From assembly GCA_033296885.1 (NCBI GenBank), contig MU863877.1, positions 124,001 through 188,000 on the forward strand: a DNA stretch of 64,000 bases, given 5' to 3'. The translations under genes were made by a program, and so were the position numbers. This stretch comes from Triangularia verruculosa (Eukaryota > Ascomycota > Sordariomycetes > Sordariales > Podosporaceae). The notes below the pieces were generated by a model. It was not told the origin of the DNA, made no database searches, and saw only the letters and a list, made by a program, of their open reading frames with translations. Each line of letters starts with the position of its first letter. Within the stretch, counting starts at the first letter, position 1. Shown here in pieces: positions 44,559-55,900 of the stretch.

Positions 44559-44833
44559 GCAGCGCTCCACGAACCAGCCGAGCCCCCCATGCTGTTGGCC
44601 TCGGTGCATTTACCCCTCCCCGCATCTCATGATTCGGTGTAAAACACGAAGTCTGCAGGCCTCATGTCAATAGCGGAAACTTGCAGAACAAACACTTTCT
44701 TCCGTTTGCCAGCTCATCAAGTCGTCTGTGATGTCCTCTCGAAGCTTTGTCGAGTCCCGTTTGCTTGTTTGTTTCTTACCATGACAGCCCATTCTGTCCC
44801 TGACCTCGACAGGACTTAATCACTCGAGCCATA

Positions 44834-47537
44834 ATGTCCTCAAAGAAACAGTCCCAGCATGAGCTTTGCTGTGCAGAGAACATCGCCTGTATTTCACTCC
44901 TGGAACCAGCCCCTGGAACTCGTCAAAACAACAGCCCGAGATTTGTGCTATCGGAACCTGATTCCACTCGCGTATTGACTCTTGATGCCGAGACGGCTCT
45001 TACAAGCACCCTCGCCTTCCTATCTGGAATATCAGATGATAGAAATCATGTTACCGCCTTAGTTGTTGAAGAGTCCGGTCGTCAAGGAGAGACCCGAATT
45101 GTCATTGCGATCAACCGAGAACGCGCGGGAGCTAATGAACACGTCTTGGAGAAAATCAAGAATGGCCTGCAGAGGGTTCTTGACTGCCTCTCATTTGGAG
45201 GCAGCGGTATGTCTCTCTCTGACGGTTAGTATTGCTGCGTTATTCTAATATATTATAGAGCCGCCAGATGATCTGGAAACACGGCTCCTGACAGCAATCC
45301 TGTGCTTTTGCAAACCGCGACTTTTTTCTCGCATCGGTGTTAAACGAGATGGTGTGACGATCACCAAAGATATGGGTTTCATGGGAATTTGCACAAGCGA
45401 TGTCATCAATGCTGTCAAGAAACGCGACACAGCCGAAACCAAGGCCTTCATCAAGGGCGCCCAACATCTCGTCAGCCTCTTGAACAGACTCAAAACCTGC
45501 AGTCTCTCTGGTCTAACCGACACGCTCAAGCATATTGTCCAGAAGTGCTCGCAACTCAACGAAGGAACGAATTTCACAAAGCTACTTTCTGGGCTCACGG
45601 GCGCTGAACTGGACCCAGGCACAGGATCGAGTTTTGTCAACCGGCTATCAAAGATTGCTCGTTACTATGAAAGCTGTCACTACCTAGCTGAATTGTCAAA
45701 GCGAACAGGTCTTTTCAAAAGGACAGAGATCCTGTCTGTCTCTTTGGACACATCCTCCTTTGAACGAATTCAGATCACTCCAGACAGGGGTTTGCAAGCA
45801 TGTCTTCTACGATGCCATGGTGGTCGGCCCTCGCCTCTCAATGCCAAAAGCATGAGCCGCAGGATCAAGAAAACTACTGAAGAAGCCAACAATAAGTTGA
45901 AACAGTCGGTGAATACAATACTTGCAGAGTCAAAGATACATGCCGAGGTCCAGATTGTGGCTTACTACGAGCTTCATCCGAGCACCAAGAGGCCCCGGGT
46001 CATCTGTTCAAGCAAAGATGCCTGCTATCTGTGCAATATGTTCATCGAGACTCATGGCCTGTTTTATACGCCAAAAACACACGGCAATCTGTACACCAAC
46101 TGGAGAATTCCACCGATACCTACACTTAACGGGGCTCACGATCAGTTCAATAGGAGGCTACAGGGCCAGATCAAAGACACGGTCCAGGCATACTCAAAAG
46201 ATCCTGAGCGGACTCCGCGGATAACACGCAACGAGAATGAGAGCACAATCTTCCCCGTTTCCACCTTGATGTCATCTCTTGAAGGCATCACTCCACCAGC
46301 GGAGACACCTCCTCAGGCCAATCCAGTGCAGAAACCTCGACGGCTGCGTCGAAAGACACAGGAGCAAACGCCACTGCTCCGGCCGGAGCAACCACCTGTG
46401 ACTTCGCCTGCGACTTCACGGCCTTGTAAGTCACCCATCCCACAGACGAACAACTCGCCCGTCGAAAGTCGAGACGAAAGGATGCCTGATCCACAGTCCA
46501 CCTCCAAATCGACTTCAACAACTTCTAAACCATCTCTAACACCCGTGTTCAGTCCAATACCTGCTGTATCTCATCAAGAGGCTCCTCAGCCCCCTCCAAC
46601 GACTCTTGTCACCCCTCTACCGCCGACAGAGAAACTTACAGCCGCTATAAAACCCACATCTCTCCCAGATGAGAGCGCTCCAGCCATACCAGACAAGCTT
46701 CCACAGCCAGTCGATCAGCTCAAAGAATCCGGCATCGTCATGAAACCATTCAAACCAGTCAAGAAGCCCACCAAATCTATCCTACCACCTCTCAGACCAG
46801 AACCGCAAATCACCAGACCGCCCAGACCTCTAGGCAAAATGACCCAATCTTCCACAATCAATTCCACATCAAAACACTCACCTCCCCCACAACCCAACCT
46901 CGCAGAAGCCCCTCAAAACCTGACCGCCAGAAACCTCTCATTATGGACCCAATCCCAAGATCTTCCACCACAACTAGAAAACAATCAAAAGCTGAGAGTA
47001 ACCCCCAGCCAATTGGCAGACGTCAGTCCCGCGGATTCGCTCCCAAGCGATACACATTTGGCTGATCAACGTACTCTCCTCCATACCCAAGATTGCGAGG
47101 CCTGCCGTGCCGTGCCGTATTACAAAAATCGCGGGGGGAAGGGTGAGCATCGCTTTGTCTCTTCGACGGGGTTGGAGCCATGGAAAAGAGAGCAAGGAGG
47201 AGGGAGTAAAGGGAAGGTTTGGCTTAAAAGGGGGGAGACTACTAGGGTTTGGAGAGATGGGAGGGGGGTGCCGGTGCCGGTGTATACGACGGGGGGTTTG
47301 GATATTTATCTTGATTTTGTGTTTGAGGGGGGACAGGGGAGAGGGGGGGTGGTGGGGTTTGATGTTACTTGGTTGGATGGGGGGGAGATTAAGAGGGGGA
47401 GGAACTATCATTTTCTGGAGGGGTTGGGAAGGGGGGTGGAGGTTGATGGGGGGAGTAAGGAGCGGGTTGTTTTGGAGGGGGGGGGGCAGGTTATTGTTGT
47501 TGAGGTTGTTAGGGGTGATGTGATATGTGTGGGTTAG
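44834..47537 (+). CDS. OTT_1508-like deaminase-domain protein
   Basis: Large fungal protein of 883 residues from exons 44834-45206 and 45259-47537 (52-nt intron joining as G-EPPDDLE). The core deaminase signature is visible: [12 protein letters not shown] gives the H-x-E zinc/proton motif (His352, Glu354) and [14 protein letters not shown] gives C-x2-C (Cys380, Cys383), followed by [18 protein letters not shown]. This matches the OTT_1508-like branch of the nucleotide/nucleic-acid deaminase superfamily, known in fungi, with no established substrate that I know of. N-terminal to it are about 340 residues of mostly helical sequence. Then comes a 300-residue proline, serine and threonine-rich linker, then a C-terminal globular part with [11 protein letters not shown] and [13 protein letters not shown] that I do not recognise. 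It is not a known housekeeping enzyme. The coding strand flips to G-rich after about 47,130. Confidence 0.75.
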
Positions 47538-50380
47538 GGTGTGGTTATAGGGTTGCTCGTTCTTGCTTGATTATATGGATATATATGAATCTCAGCAGGC
47601 CCAAAGCTGCAAGTTCGTCTTTGATAGTCACTCTGGTCGGATGACCTTACCCAACCATGTCTCTCCGTCGACAAAGGTAAAACTTTATGCGGTTCCTAAG
47701 TCACGAATAACTGTTGCCCGGATATTTGTCCATAGGAATTATCTACTCATATTCTCATCTCCCTCTTGATAATTACCAGCAGCGTTTACCTCAAAACCGC
47801 TGATGTTTTGAGCACCTGACTTCCTATATCCCTAAGCTGCTCTGTCTTACGACCATACCTAAGCCGATACTCCGTGCTTTCACAGTGACCGTCCCTCTTG
47901 TACTAGAAGCCATCATCTATAGCAATAATCTAAATGTAAACCACCCCTACTAAAACACGACAGAGAATCTAAAAACCTCTACTTATATCTCCATCCCAGC
48001 TTCCCTAATCTTTTATCCAATCCCCCACAGTTTACTCACATTCACCAAATTAATCACCCCAGTCCACGCACCTTTTAACCCTATCCCACCTCAACAACCA
48101 CACCCCCTTTCAATCAACACACTCCAAAAACCAAAATCATCCACCTCTCACTCCCAAGTTTCCTCCCCCAAGACACTCCCAATCCCCGCCCCACCCTGGC
48201 CCTCCGCCCTATCCAGCAGCGCTCGCCCACGCTTCTACCACCGTATGGTGGCCTTCCTCGCAGCCTTATACCAGAAAACAAGAAGGCTTCTACTCCCAAT
48301 CAACGGACAATGAGACGACCCTGAATTCGGAGTCATTGCCCCCCGATATCCTCCTTCTCTCCACCGAACTACATCCTCGATTCAGCCATCGCCGACTGGG
48401 GATTGATTGCAACGAAAGGGTGGGCGGAAGGCTTGACTGGACTCTGGTAGGTAGGGTCTTGCTCCATTATTCATCCCCGTCTGGGCGCGGGCGGCAGTAG
48501 GTAGGTAAGCACCTGTGAGCCGTGGTATGGCGAGGGAGAGAGGATGGAAGAGGAGAGAATGAATTGGTCCCTTGACTGGCGACGGGAGGAGTGGTGTTGA
48601 AACCGGTAGAGGCGAGGGGAGACCCTGTTGCAGGGCTGTCTTCGGAAAAGCGGACTGCGTTGAAAAGTCTTTTTTTGACAGAAAAGGGGTTCATTGCGGT
48701 GAGAAATGGGAGGGTTCGAATTTTAAAGAGGTTTGATATGAAGGGAGCGGAGAGATGAGGAGGGGATGTGGTGGTTGTGATGTTAGGAGCGGTTAGTAGG
48801 TGAAAGTGAGAAGACCGAGTAGATCTTCTCTAACCCTTCACGAGGAAGAAGAAATTGTGTTGTGTGAGCTGTTGCTGGTGAGCATGATGAAGTGGATGTG
48901 AGGCAGAGGGGTGGTAATCGTAAGGAGAGGGCAAGGTGGTAGTTAAGGGAGGAAACTATGGTGGTTGTTGAAAATAAAATAGTGCCTTGCTGGTGTTGTG
49001 ATGGGGGATAGTTAGATAAAAAAATATAGAAAGACAGGACGTGATATGTGATGATGGGTACCTAGTGGTGCTGTTCGTGGCAGGCAGGTTCTTGGCATTT
49101 TGAGGACATCGTTTTCCCCTCAGGCCCTTCACCCCTGGACTAGAAAAAAAATGGACAGGCAAAAGAGAGGTTTGAACAAACAGCGTTTTACATTCTAGTA
49201 TGAGCGCAGACATATACGGTAACACTTCAGGAAGTATGTTGATCTACCCAACTCTAAACTGTGGCTGTGATGGAAAGCCACCTCAGGTTGTTGGTTGTAG
49301 AACCCCTGCCCCAAAGTGAGGACGGATTCTCTTCAGCGCTCGACCCTTGTTCACCTACTTACAACATATTGTTTACAACCAATGAAAAAAAAGAAAAATG
49401 GGAAAGCCACGGGATCGAACATGAGCGTCTTGAAATCATCCACAGGCGTAGATGCATGCGCTGAGCATCATGCCGTTTGGGATAATATTGTTATGGTCTT
49501 CAGTCGTCGCCCGACTCCACGCTGGACGTAGTAGTTCAAGTCAGCAAAAGGAAAATTTTGGACCGGAATAGCATAGCAAAAAGCGAAGGGAAGTCATGCA
49601 ACTCCCGTGAAGAATAACAAGCCTGTTAAGACTGTAATCGCTGAAAGCTAGAACACGCTACTTCGCTGAATGTTGAAGCCGGAAACGGGGTTGATGAACC
49701 ATAGAGAAGTTGCCAAGCACCATCCCTGCCAGGGGTCAGGGGCAGGGAGGCCTGACCAGTGCTTACCTACAACACGGATCCCTCTATATGTTTCTGTAAA
49801 TGAGCTGTTCTATCTCTTCTTTTGCTGCCGAGAGATGATCCTAGCTACAAAAAGAGAACCCCTTTGCCATCAGCCGGACTGAATGCAGGCGTCTACAGTT
49901 CGACTTGCACGCACCTAGCTGCACCACCCAGTTCAAACTTCACAACCGCCTGACAGCTCACCACCCCCTGCGTCGCCACCCAACAACTTCAACAGAAAAT
50001 AGACATGCTGCAATTTCTCCAGTTACTAGCAAGCAGCAAAAGAGAAGCGAAGGTCTATTTCTAGACAAGGAAGGTAGTTTGCATTAAACTCGTTGAAAGA
50101 TCCCGCTACTTCGCCGAGAACGACACCCCAAACTTAACCTTACATACCTCCCACCCTCTCACCGTCGGAAGTGGCTTGCCTAGACTATAATCTAAATCCC
50201 CAAGCAACCCGCAAAAGAAACAGAACATACTAAACCCTTGATTTCAAGAACCCTGTCTAGCAAAGTCTCGTCAAGCAGACCAAAACCAAACTCTTCAAAT
50301 AACAATTCCATTTGCTTCAATTATACACATTTACACCCCCCACGTCTCACGTTTCACACAACCCGCATCAACAAAAAACC
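47538..50380. other. gene-poor interval
   Basis: 2.8 kb without a firmly supported gene. A candidate small gene on the minus strand is listed separately (48467-48694). Near 48100-48440 short coding-like peptides such as DDPEFGVIAPRY and DWGLIATKGWAEGL appear in different plus frames broken by stops, which might be the relic of a gene. The remainder is low-complexity, CT-rich or AT-rich. Confidence 0.5.
48467..48694 (-). CDS. possible small gene, function unknown
   Basis: An open frame of 75 codons starting MNPFSVKKRLFNAVRFSEDS with a protein-like composition at the start and a serine/proline/threonine-rich rest. The region upstream on this strand (48700-48960) is pyrimidine-rich, as in many fungal promoters. 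A possible splice from the AG|GTGCTT near 48513 to an acceptor near 48446 would extend it, but the donor is weak. I do not recognise it and the evidence is thin. Confidence 0.22.
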   Translation of the reverse strand: MNPFSVKKRLFNAVRFSEDSPATGSPLASTGFNTTPPVASQGTNSFSPLPSSLPRHTTAHRCLPTYCRPRPDGDE

Positions 50381-51463
50381 TCATGTCTTCCCCTCAATCC
50401 CCATCCCCTCTAGCCTCGTCTCCCACACATCCTTCACACTCTCAGCATACTCCCTAAACTTCCTCGGCGCCTCCCCCGTCACGCTGAAAACCACATCATT
50501 CGTCCTATTCTCCGCCCCAAACTTAATCGCCGTGTCCATCGCGCTCATCATCCTCGCATACTCCTCCGGCATCCAAAACATCACAAGCCTCTCCTCCAGC
50601 TCCTCAGTCGTCAAATCAACATGCACAATCCTCCTTCCCAACACCTCTGTCAAAATCTTCGCAACCTATTTTATTTTTAGCTTTCCACTCCATCATTAAC
50701 CAACCCCCCATCCCCCCCCCCCCCCTTTTTACCGTCACTGAATTAAAAAAAAAAGACATACCTCATCATAACTCAACAACTCCGGCCCCAGCACAATCCA
50801 CTCCGTATTCATCGCCTCCCCCCCCACCAGCGCCCTCACCGCCACGCCCGCCACATCATCCGCGCTCACCCACGGTATCTTCCCGTCCTCCGTCGCAGAG
50901 TAAATCTTGCTCTCCCTCTTGATACTCTCCCTGTGAATATCCTTCTCGCCCATGTCCTCCTGAAACCAAGTCGGACGCAAAACCCCCCACTCCACCTCCC
51001 CGCGCTGCCCGAGTTCTCGGAGGTAGGCGTGGACTTTTCCCATCAGGGGCCCGCCGGCTTCGATCAGGGAGGCGGATTGGAGGATGAATCTGCGGACGCC
51101 GCGGGCGCGGGCAAAGTCGACGAAGTCGATCATGGGGCCGTCTCCTGTTAAGGAGGGGGGGGCGATGAGGTAGACTGATTTGATGGGCTGGGGGGCGGGT
51201 TGGGGTTTGGAGGGGGGTTGTGGTTCTTTTTGGTCGGTGTCGGTGCCCTCGGTGGTGCTTGTCTGGCTGAGGAAGATGGGTTCCCATGTGGAGGGTTTGT
51301 CCCAGTCGAAGGTGAAGTGGTGTGAAGTCGACGCAGAAGAAGGGGGTGGGTTGCGGGAGGCGATGAGCGTGGGGATGCCTTGGGCGGCGAGCTGGGAGGC
51401 TATGCGGGAGCCGACGGTGCCAGTGCCGCCTAGGACGAGGACGGGGGATGTTTCTGATGACAT
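50381..51463 (-). CDS. NAD(P)-binding reductase of the NmrA/EasG type
   Basis: Atypical short-chain dehydrogenase of 328 residues (possible sensor or reductase). Exons on the minus strand are 51463-50762 and 50665-50381, with a 96-nt intron. The Rossmann motif is VLVLGGTGTVGSRIASQLAA at the N-terminus. Further family features are IKSVYLIAPPSL, RRFILQSASLIEAGGPLMGK, GVLRPTWFQEDM, KIPWVSADDVAGVAVRAL and the C-terminal EVLGRRIVHVDLT. The closest fold family by memory is that of festuclavine dehydrogenase (EasG) and NmrA-like proteins, but no ergot-alkaloid genes are nearby, so that pathway is not implied. The intron contains a run of 14 G on the coding strand. It is divergent from a SnoaL-like gene. 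Confidence 0.82.
50711..50725. repeat. 14-base homopolymer C tract
   Basis: A single uninterrupted run of 14 C on the plus strand (14 G on the coding strand) inside the intron of the reductase gene. Such tracts are prone to length change and sequencing error. Confidence 0.85.
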
Positions 51464-52212
51464 TGTGGTGATGAGATGAGTTTGAAAGCAGGAGATCGGT
51501 ATCTTGAGTAATATTGAATCCGAAAAAGAAAAAAAAAAGAGCAATCTATCAGTCAAAAGAACGAAGGGGACATGTTTCATGAAAATGTATGCATAGTTCA
51601 CCAACCAGGGAAAAGAGCCCAAATCTCTTGTTTATATATTGCTTCAGATGAACGCCATGATGAGTTCATCAACAAGCCATCTCGCACAGATCTCATACAG
51701 CTCTGCCGCGGGGTTAATAAGCAAGCAGACAGACAGTCGGTGCATCTTATGAACTGTTGGCAAGTGCACCGGGTGGCCCTGCTCCCCAAACCAGCCAATC
51801 AAAACCCTCGGTTTACACTCGCAATTGCCCAATCCGGCGCTGGATTCAACCACCGGAAGCACCTACCAGACACCACCGGCGGGGTGACTTTTCTGCCGAA
51901 CAGACTCCAGGTTGACAAACCGGTCACCGGATTTAAGGAGATAAGAGATTGATTGTACAAGCAAACAGTATCTGTAGAACAAAGAAAAAGTTGCAGCAAA
52001 TTTATAATACTAAATAAACAGGTTTCCGCTATTTGGTTTGGTTGAAATTCCCATAAAAAACCCATCTCGCGACCTGGGGAGTAGTACCCAGAACCAACAC
52101 ATCCCTTCGCAGCTTATTATTATTCCCCGTTCTTTTTCCTACTTCAGATTTACTTTTAAAAGGTTGAGCTTCTTTGCATCCTTCACCCACTTACACACCC
52201 ACCCCCCCAACC
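51464..52212. promoter_or_regulatory. divergent upstream region: reductase / SnoaL-like gene
   Basis: 749 bases between head-to-head genes, with a CCAAT box at 51795-51799. No gene is seen in it. Confidence 0.4.
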
Positions 52213-52817
52213 ATGACTTACACAATCCCCCAGTACCTCCTCGACAAATCCAACATCGAGGAGGTCATCGTCAAAGTCGTAAGTCCCCCTCCCTTCCTGC
52301 CCTCCACAGGTAATCAATCACTAACACCTACCCAAAGCCCCTCTACTACGACCTCAAATCCTACTCCTCCCTCCTATCCGACTGCTACGCCCCCGTCCTC
52401 CTCGTCGACTACACCTCCCTCCTCGGCGGCCAACCCTTCACAATCTCCTCCACCGACTGGGTAACCAACCGCGTCGCCCCCATCATCCAAGGCTACCTCT
52501 CCAGCCAGCACGTCACCACCGGCATCGTCCTCCCCGACCTCCCCCAGCCTTCCTCCCCAAACCAAAACCACTCCCGCCCAACCACCGTCAAGGTCTACGC
52601 TCAAGTATCCGGCAACCTAGTCTCCAAGGACAATAACAGAGAAGGGGGCACAAAGTTGGTGCAGAATGGCGGGTACCTCGAGGCAGAGGTGAAGCGATTC
52701 GATGACCTGGAACAAGAGGGGAAGAATCCGTGGAGAATCACAATGTATAAAGTTGTCAAGGGGTGGGAAAGCGGTGATGGCGGGGTGATGGAGCATGCGA
52801 GGGAGAAGATTAAATAA
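52213..52817 (+). CDS. SnoaL-like (NTF2 fold) protein
   Basis: Small protein of 181 residues from exons 52213-52278 and 52338-52817 (59-nt intron, phase 0). After an N-terminal helix (QYLLDKSNIEEVIVKV) comes the pattern of the SnoaL_4/NTF2-like family: PLYYDLKSYSSLLSDCYAPV, then VDYTSLLGG, STDWVTNRVAPIIQGYLSSQ and HVTTGIVL, and a final NPWRITMYKVVKGWE. Members act as isomerases, cyclases or dehydratases on small molecules, or as non-catalytic binders; the aspartate and histidine pair seen here is compatible with catalysis. The function is not assignable. Head-to-head arrangement with a reductase hints at a shared metabolic step. The first half is C-rich and the second half G-rich on the coding strand. 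Confidence 0.75.
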
Positions 52818-52936
52818 GCCAGTGGCATTGCGAGATAAAAAATAATATCAAAAAAGGAAATGGGGTATTTCTATCGCTATTTTCCATGCATCTTCTCCTC
52901 ACCAAAAAGTTCCTTACTGTGATATGTGTATAAAAA

Positions 52937-55900
52937 TCAAGCAGAAGGCCCACCACCTCTCCCATTATTCGCAGTTTTCAAGCTCTCTTCCAGAGCCCTT
53001 TTCAAATCCTCGTCCTCCTCATCATCCGAGTGCTCATTCACCACCTCCCACGATTCCGCAACATCCTTCCCTTTCCCCTGTTCAGAATAACTTTGTCTCT
53101 GCGCCCGCTTGTACTCCTCCTCCTGCAAGCTCTGCTTCTTGACGTACTCCAGCACAATCTCCTCCTCCGTCATCTGCCGCTTCAGCTTCTCCCGATCAGC
53201 CCGGAACTCCTTCTCCGACTCCTCGATTGCCCGACGGAGTTGGTCTTCTTCCTCCTCGGCGTCAACATCATTGCTGTTCCGTTGAGCAGGGCTATAAACA
53301 GGCTTCCTCCTGAGGACTGTCTTCTCGTTTCCATGGTGCGCTTGATAAAGTTGCTCCTGCTGACTAGCCTGCTCGTGCTGCTCCATCAAACTCTGCCTTA
53401 CGGCCTCCTCAATCAGAGCTTGGTATTCCTCGTCGGTGATGTTGGTCAGCTCCTCATCCGTGATGTAATTCCCCTTGAAATCAGCCGGCCATCCGCCGTC
53501 AAATTGGGCAGGTGGATAGTTAGGAGGAGTAGTTTGACCAGACGATGGCCGATCCTGAGCAACTTGGTGCTCAACAGCCAACGCCCTCTCCGCCGCCTGC
53601 CTCCTCATCCCCATGACACTGGCCCTGACCAACTGCTCAATTCTCGCGTCCTCCTCCGGATTTCCACTCGAAGTCCTCTGCACCGACTCTCGAATAGCAT
53701 GCTCGATCGCCTCGTGATCGTCTAGCGCCATGAGCATCTCATTCGTACTGGAGCTCCCACTCCCGCTGCTCACCCCTCTAGGCGGAGTGATATCTCCCGG
53801 CGACATCGGTGACGAAGCCCCTCCCCTTGCCTCTTGTTGCCTCTTCCACTCCTCCTTCTGCCGGTGCAACTCCTTCCTCTTATCGAACGACAGACCCCTA
53901 GTCCTGAGCCACCCAGTCTTCGGACCCCCTGTCTCCTCTCTCTGCCCGCTAAGCTCCCTCTCCGCCCGCTGAATATCCTTGTACCGCCCATACAGCCCCT
54001 TCAAATCATGCCCATCCTCCCTCTTCTCCACCCATCTCGCCAACATATCTCTCCTCTCCTCCTCCGTCGAGAACTCCAAATCCTCCTCGCCTTGCTTCGC
54101 CCTGCTGGCAATAATGTACGCCATCACTTCAGTCTTGGAGAAATAATTCTTCCTCACTTGGACTTGCAGCCCCTGACTAAAGTACGCGGGAATCGACCAG
54201 AACGCCGCCGAGGGTTTGAGAAAGAATCCACCTACTCCCTTGCCGAAACCTTTGACAAGGCCGACGGGGCCTTCTTTCTGGGCTCCCTTCCAGGGTTGGG
54301 TAAAGAGGCCTGAAACGCCGTCATATATGCCGAGACTGAACTCTTTGCCGGCTACACGGACACCTGAGCTGAAGCCAGTGACTTTCTCGACCGGGCGGAC
54401 GGTTTCATCGTTGTAGAGCTTGGGAGCGTTGCGGAAGCCGCGGGCGACGCCAAGGCAGAAATTGGTGTGGACTTTGGCACCGACGCCTAGGATGCGCATG
54501 GCTCCTTTTCCTGCCCCAACGGCAAGGTCGAGATTGAAGGGCTCGCGGGTGGGAGAGGTGGAACCAGATGCACGGGTTGGGGGAGGAGAGAGCTTGGAGG
54601 CGTCAGGGCCGGTATCGACTCTGCTGAAGCTGGTCGGGGCGGTGGAGTTGGAGGTGATACTAGCTGCGTCGGTGGCAGAGGCAGCTCGTTGGTGGGAGGA
54701 GCTGGGAGTGATGAGACTGGCCGAACCGGAGACTGCGTCATCGACACTGATGGTGCTGGTTCGGTCGCCAGCGACGGTAGTCCTGGAGCTCGAGGCCTCA
54801 CTGCTGCCGCTGGTTTGGGTCTTGTCTTTGGCCTTTTTGTTCTCTTTGGCACCTTTGAAGACTTCTCTGGGGAAGTCGGCCACGGCCAGAGTGAGGGCAC
54901 TGAAGTCCCCAACCAGCGCTGCGGTGGCTGCTGAGACGGGATCCCATGGTTGCTCGTCCGTGTCGTGTTCCATAGAACGATACCTGTTTCCGTGTTAGTG
55001 GCAGACTTTGGGCAACAACAAGGAAAAAGCGCGCTTACAGCTTGAGATCCGTATACTTAAGCCATCCCTCCTTGACCAACACCGCCGCAGCCAAGGCACT
55101 CAGCTTAACATGCGTCCTCCTGACCCTCCAGACGGCAACCCGACTGGGTGCCAAAGAGCACCTCATGTCATCCGTGTTCAAGAACTGATGGAAGGTCTTA
55201 CCACCCACGTCAGCTCCCTTCTCCGCTCTGATTTTCTGTCCAAGCTCCTTCGCCTTCGCTTGGGTGGTTGGCTCCAGACATGTCTCGATAGCAGCCGCCA
55301 AGTTCTCCGCAGTCAGAGTCTTGAAGGGAATAGGCGCTGGCCCAGCTCCTGACCTCGCAATCATATTTCCCCAGAAGATCTGATCCCCAAAGAAAGGTAC
55401 CACAACCGTTGGCTTTCCAGCATTGATCCCTGCCGCCGTAGTCCCCGCACCACCGTGGTGTACCACAGCCGCCACCTTCTTGAACAACCAGTCATGAGGG
55501 CAATTACCCAGCATGAAAACATTCTCTGGCAGAGACAATGCATCACCACCAATACCACCCCATCCCTTTGACACCAGCGCCCTGACACCCGTCCGCCTAA
55601 CAGCATCAAAGATGGTCTTTGTTAGAGCGTCAGGGTCGTCAACAACAATCGACCCAAAACCGATATACACCGGCGGCGGCCCAGCGTCCAAGAACGCCTT
55701 CAAGGCCGGGTCGGGCTCGTACCCAGATTCCAAGTTGAGGAAGAAAAACCCAGAAACCGAAACTTCCTCTCCCCAATCTGCTGGTTTTGGGATAAGAGCC
55801 GGAGACCAGCAGTACGTAGTCGGTATCCTCATCCTTGAGATCAGTCCCGGGGCCCAAAGCAAACTCAAACTCTCCAAGTCGAGTACGTTCGTCCTGAACC

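Noticed and set aside
50381..51463. Ergot-alkaloid biosynthesis gene
   Set aside because: Similarity to EasG is at the family level only; no prenyltransferase or other pathway gene occurs in the window.
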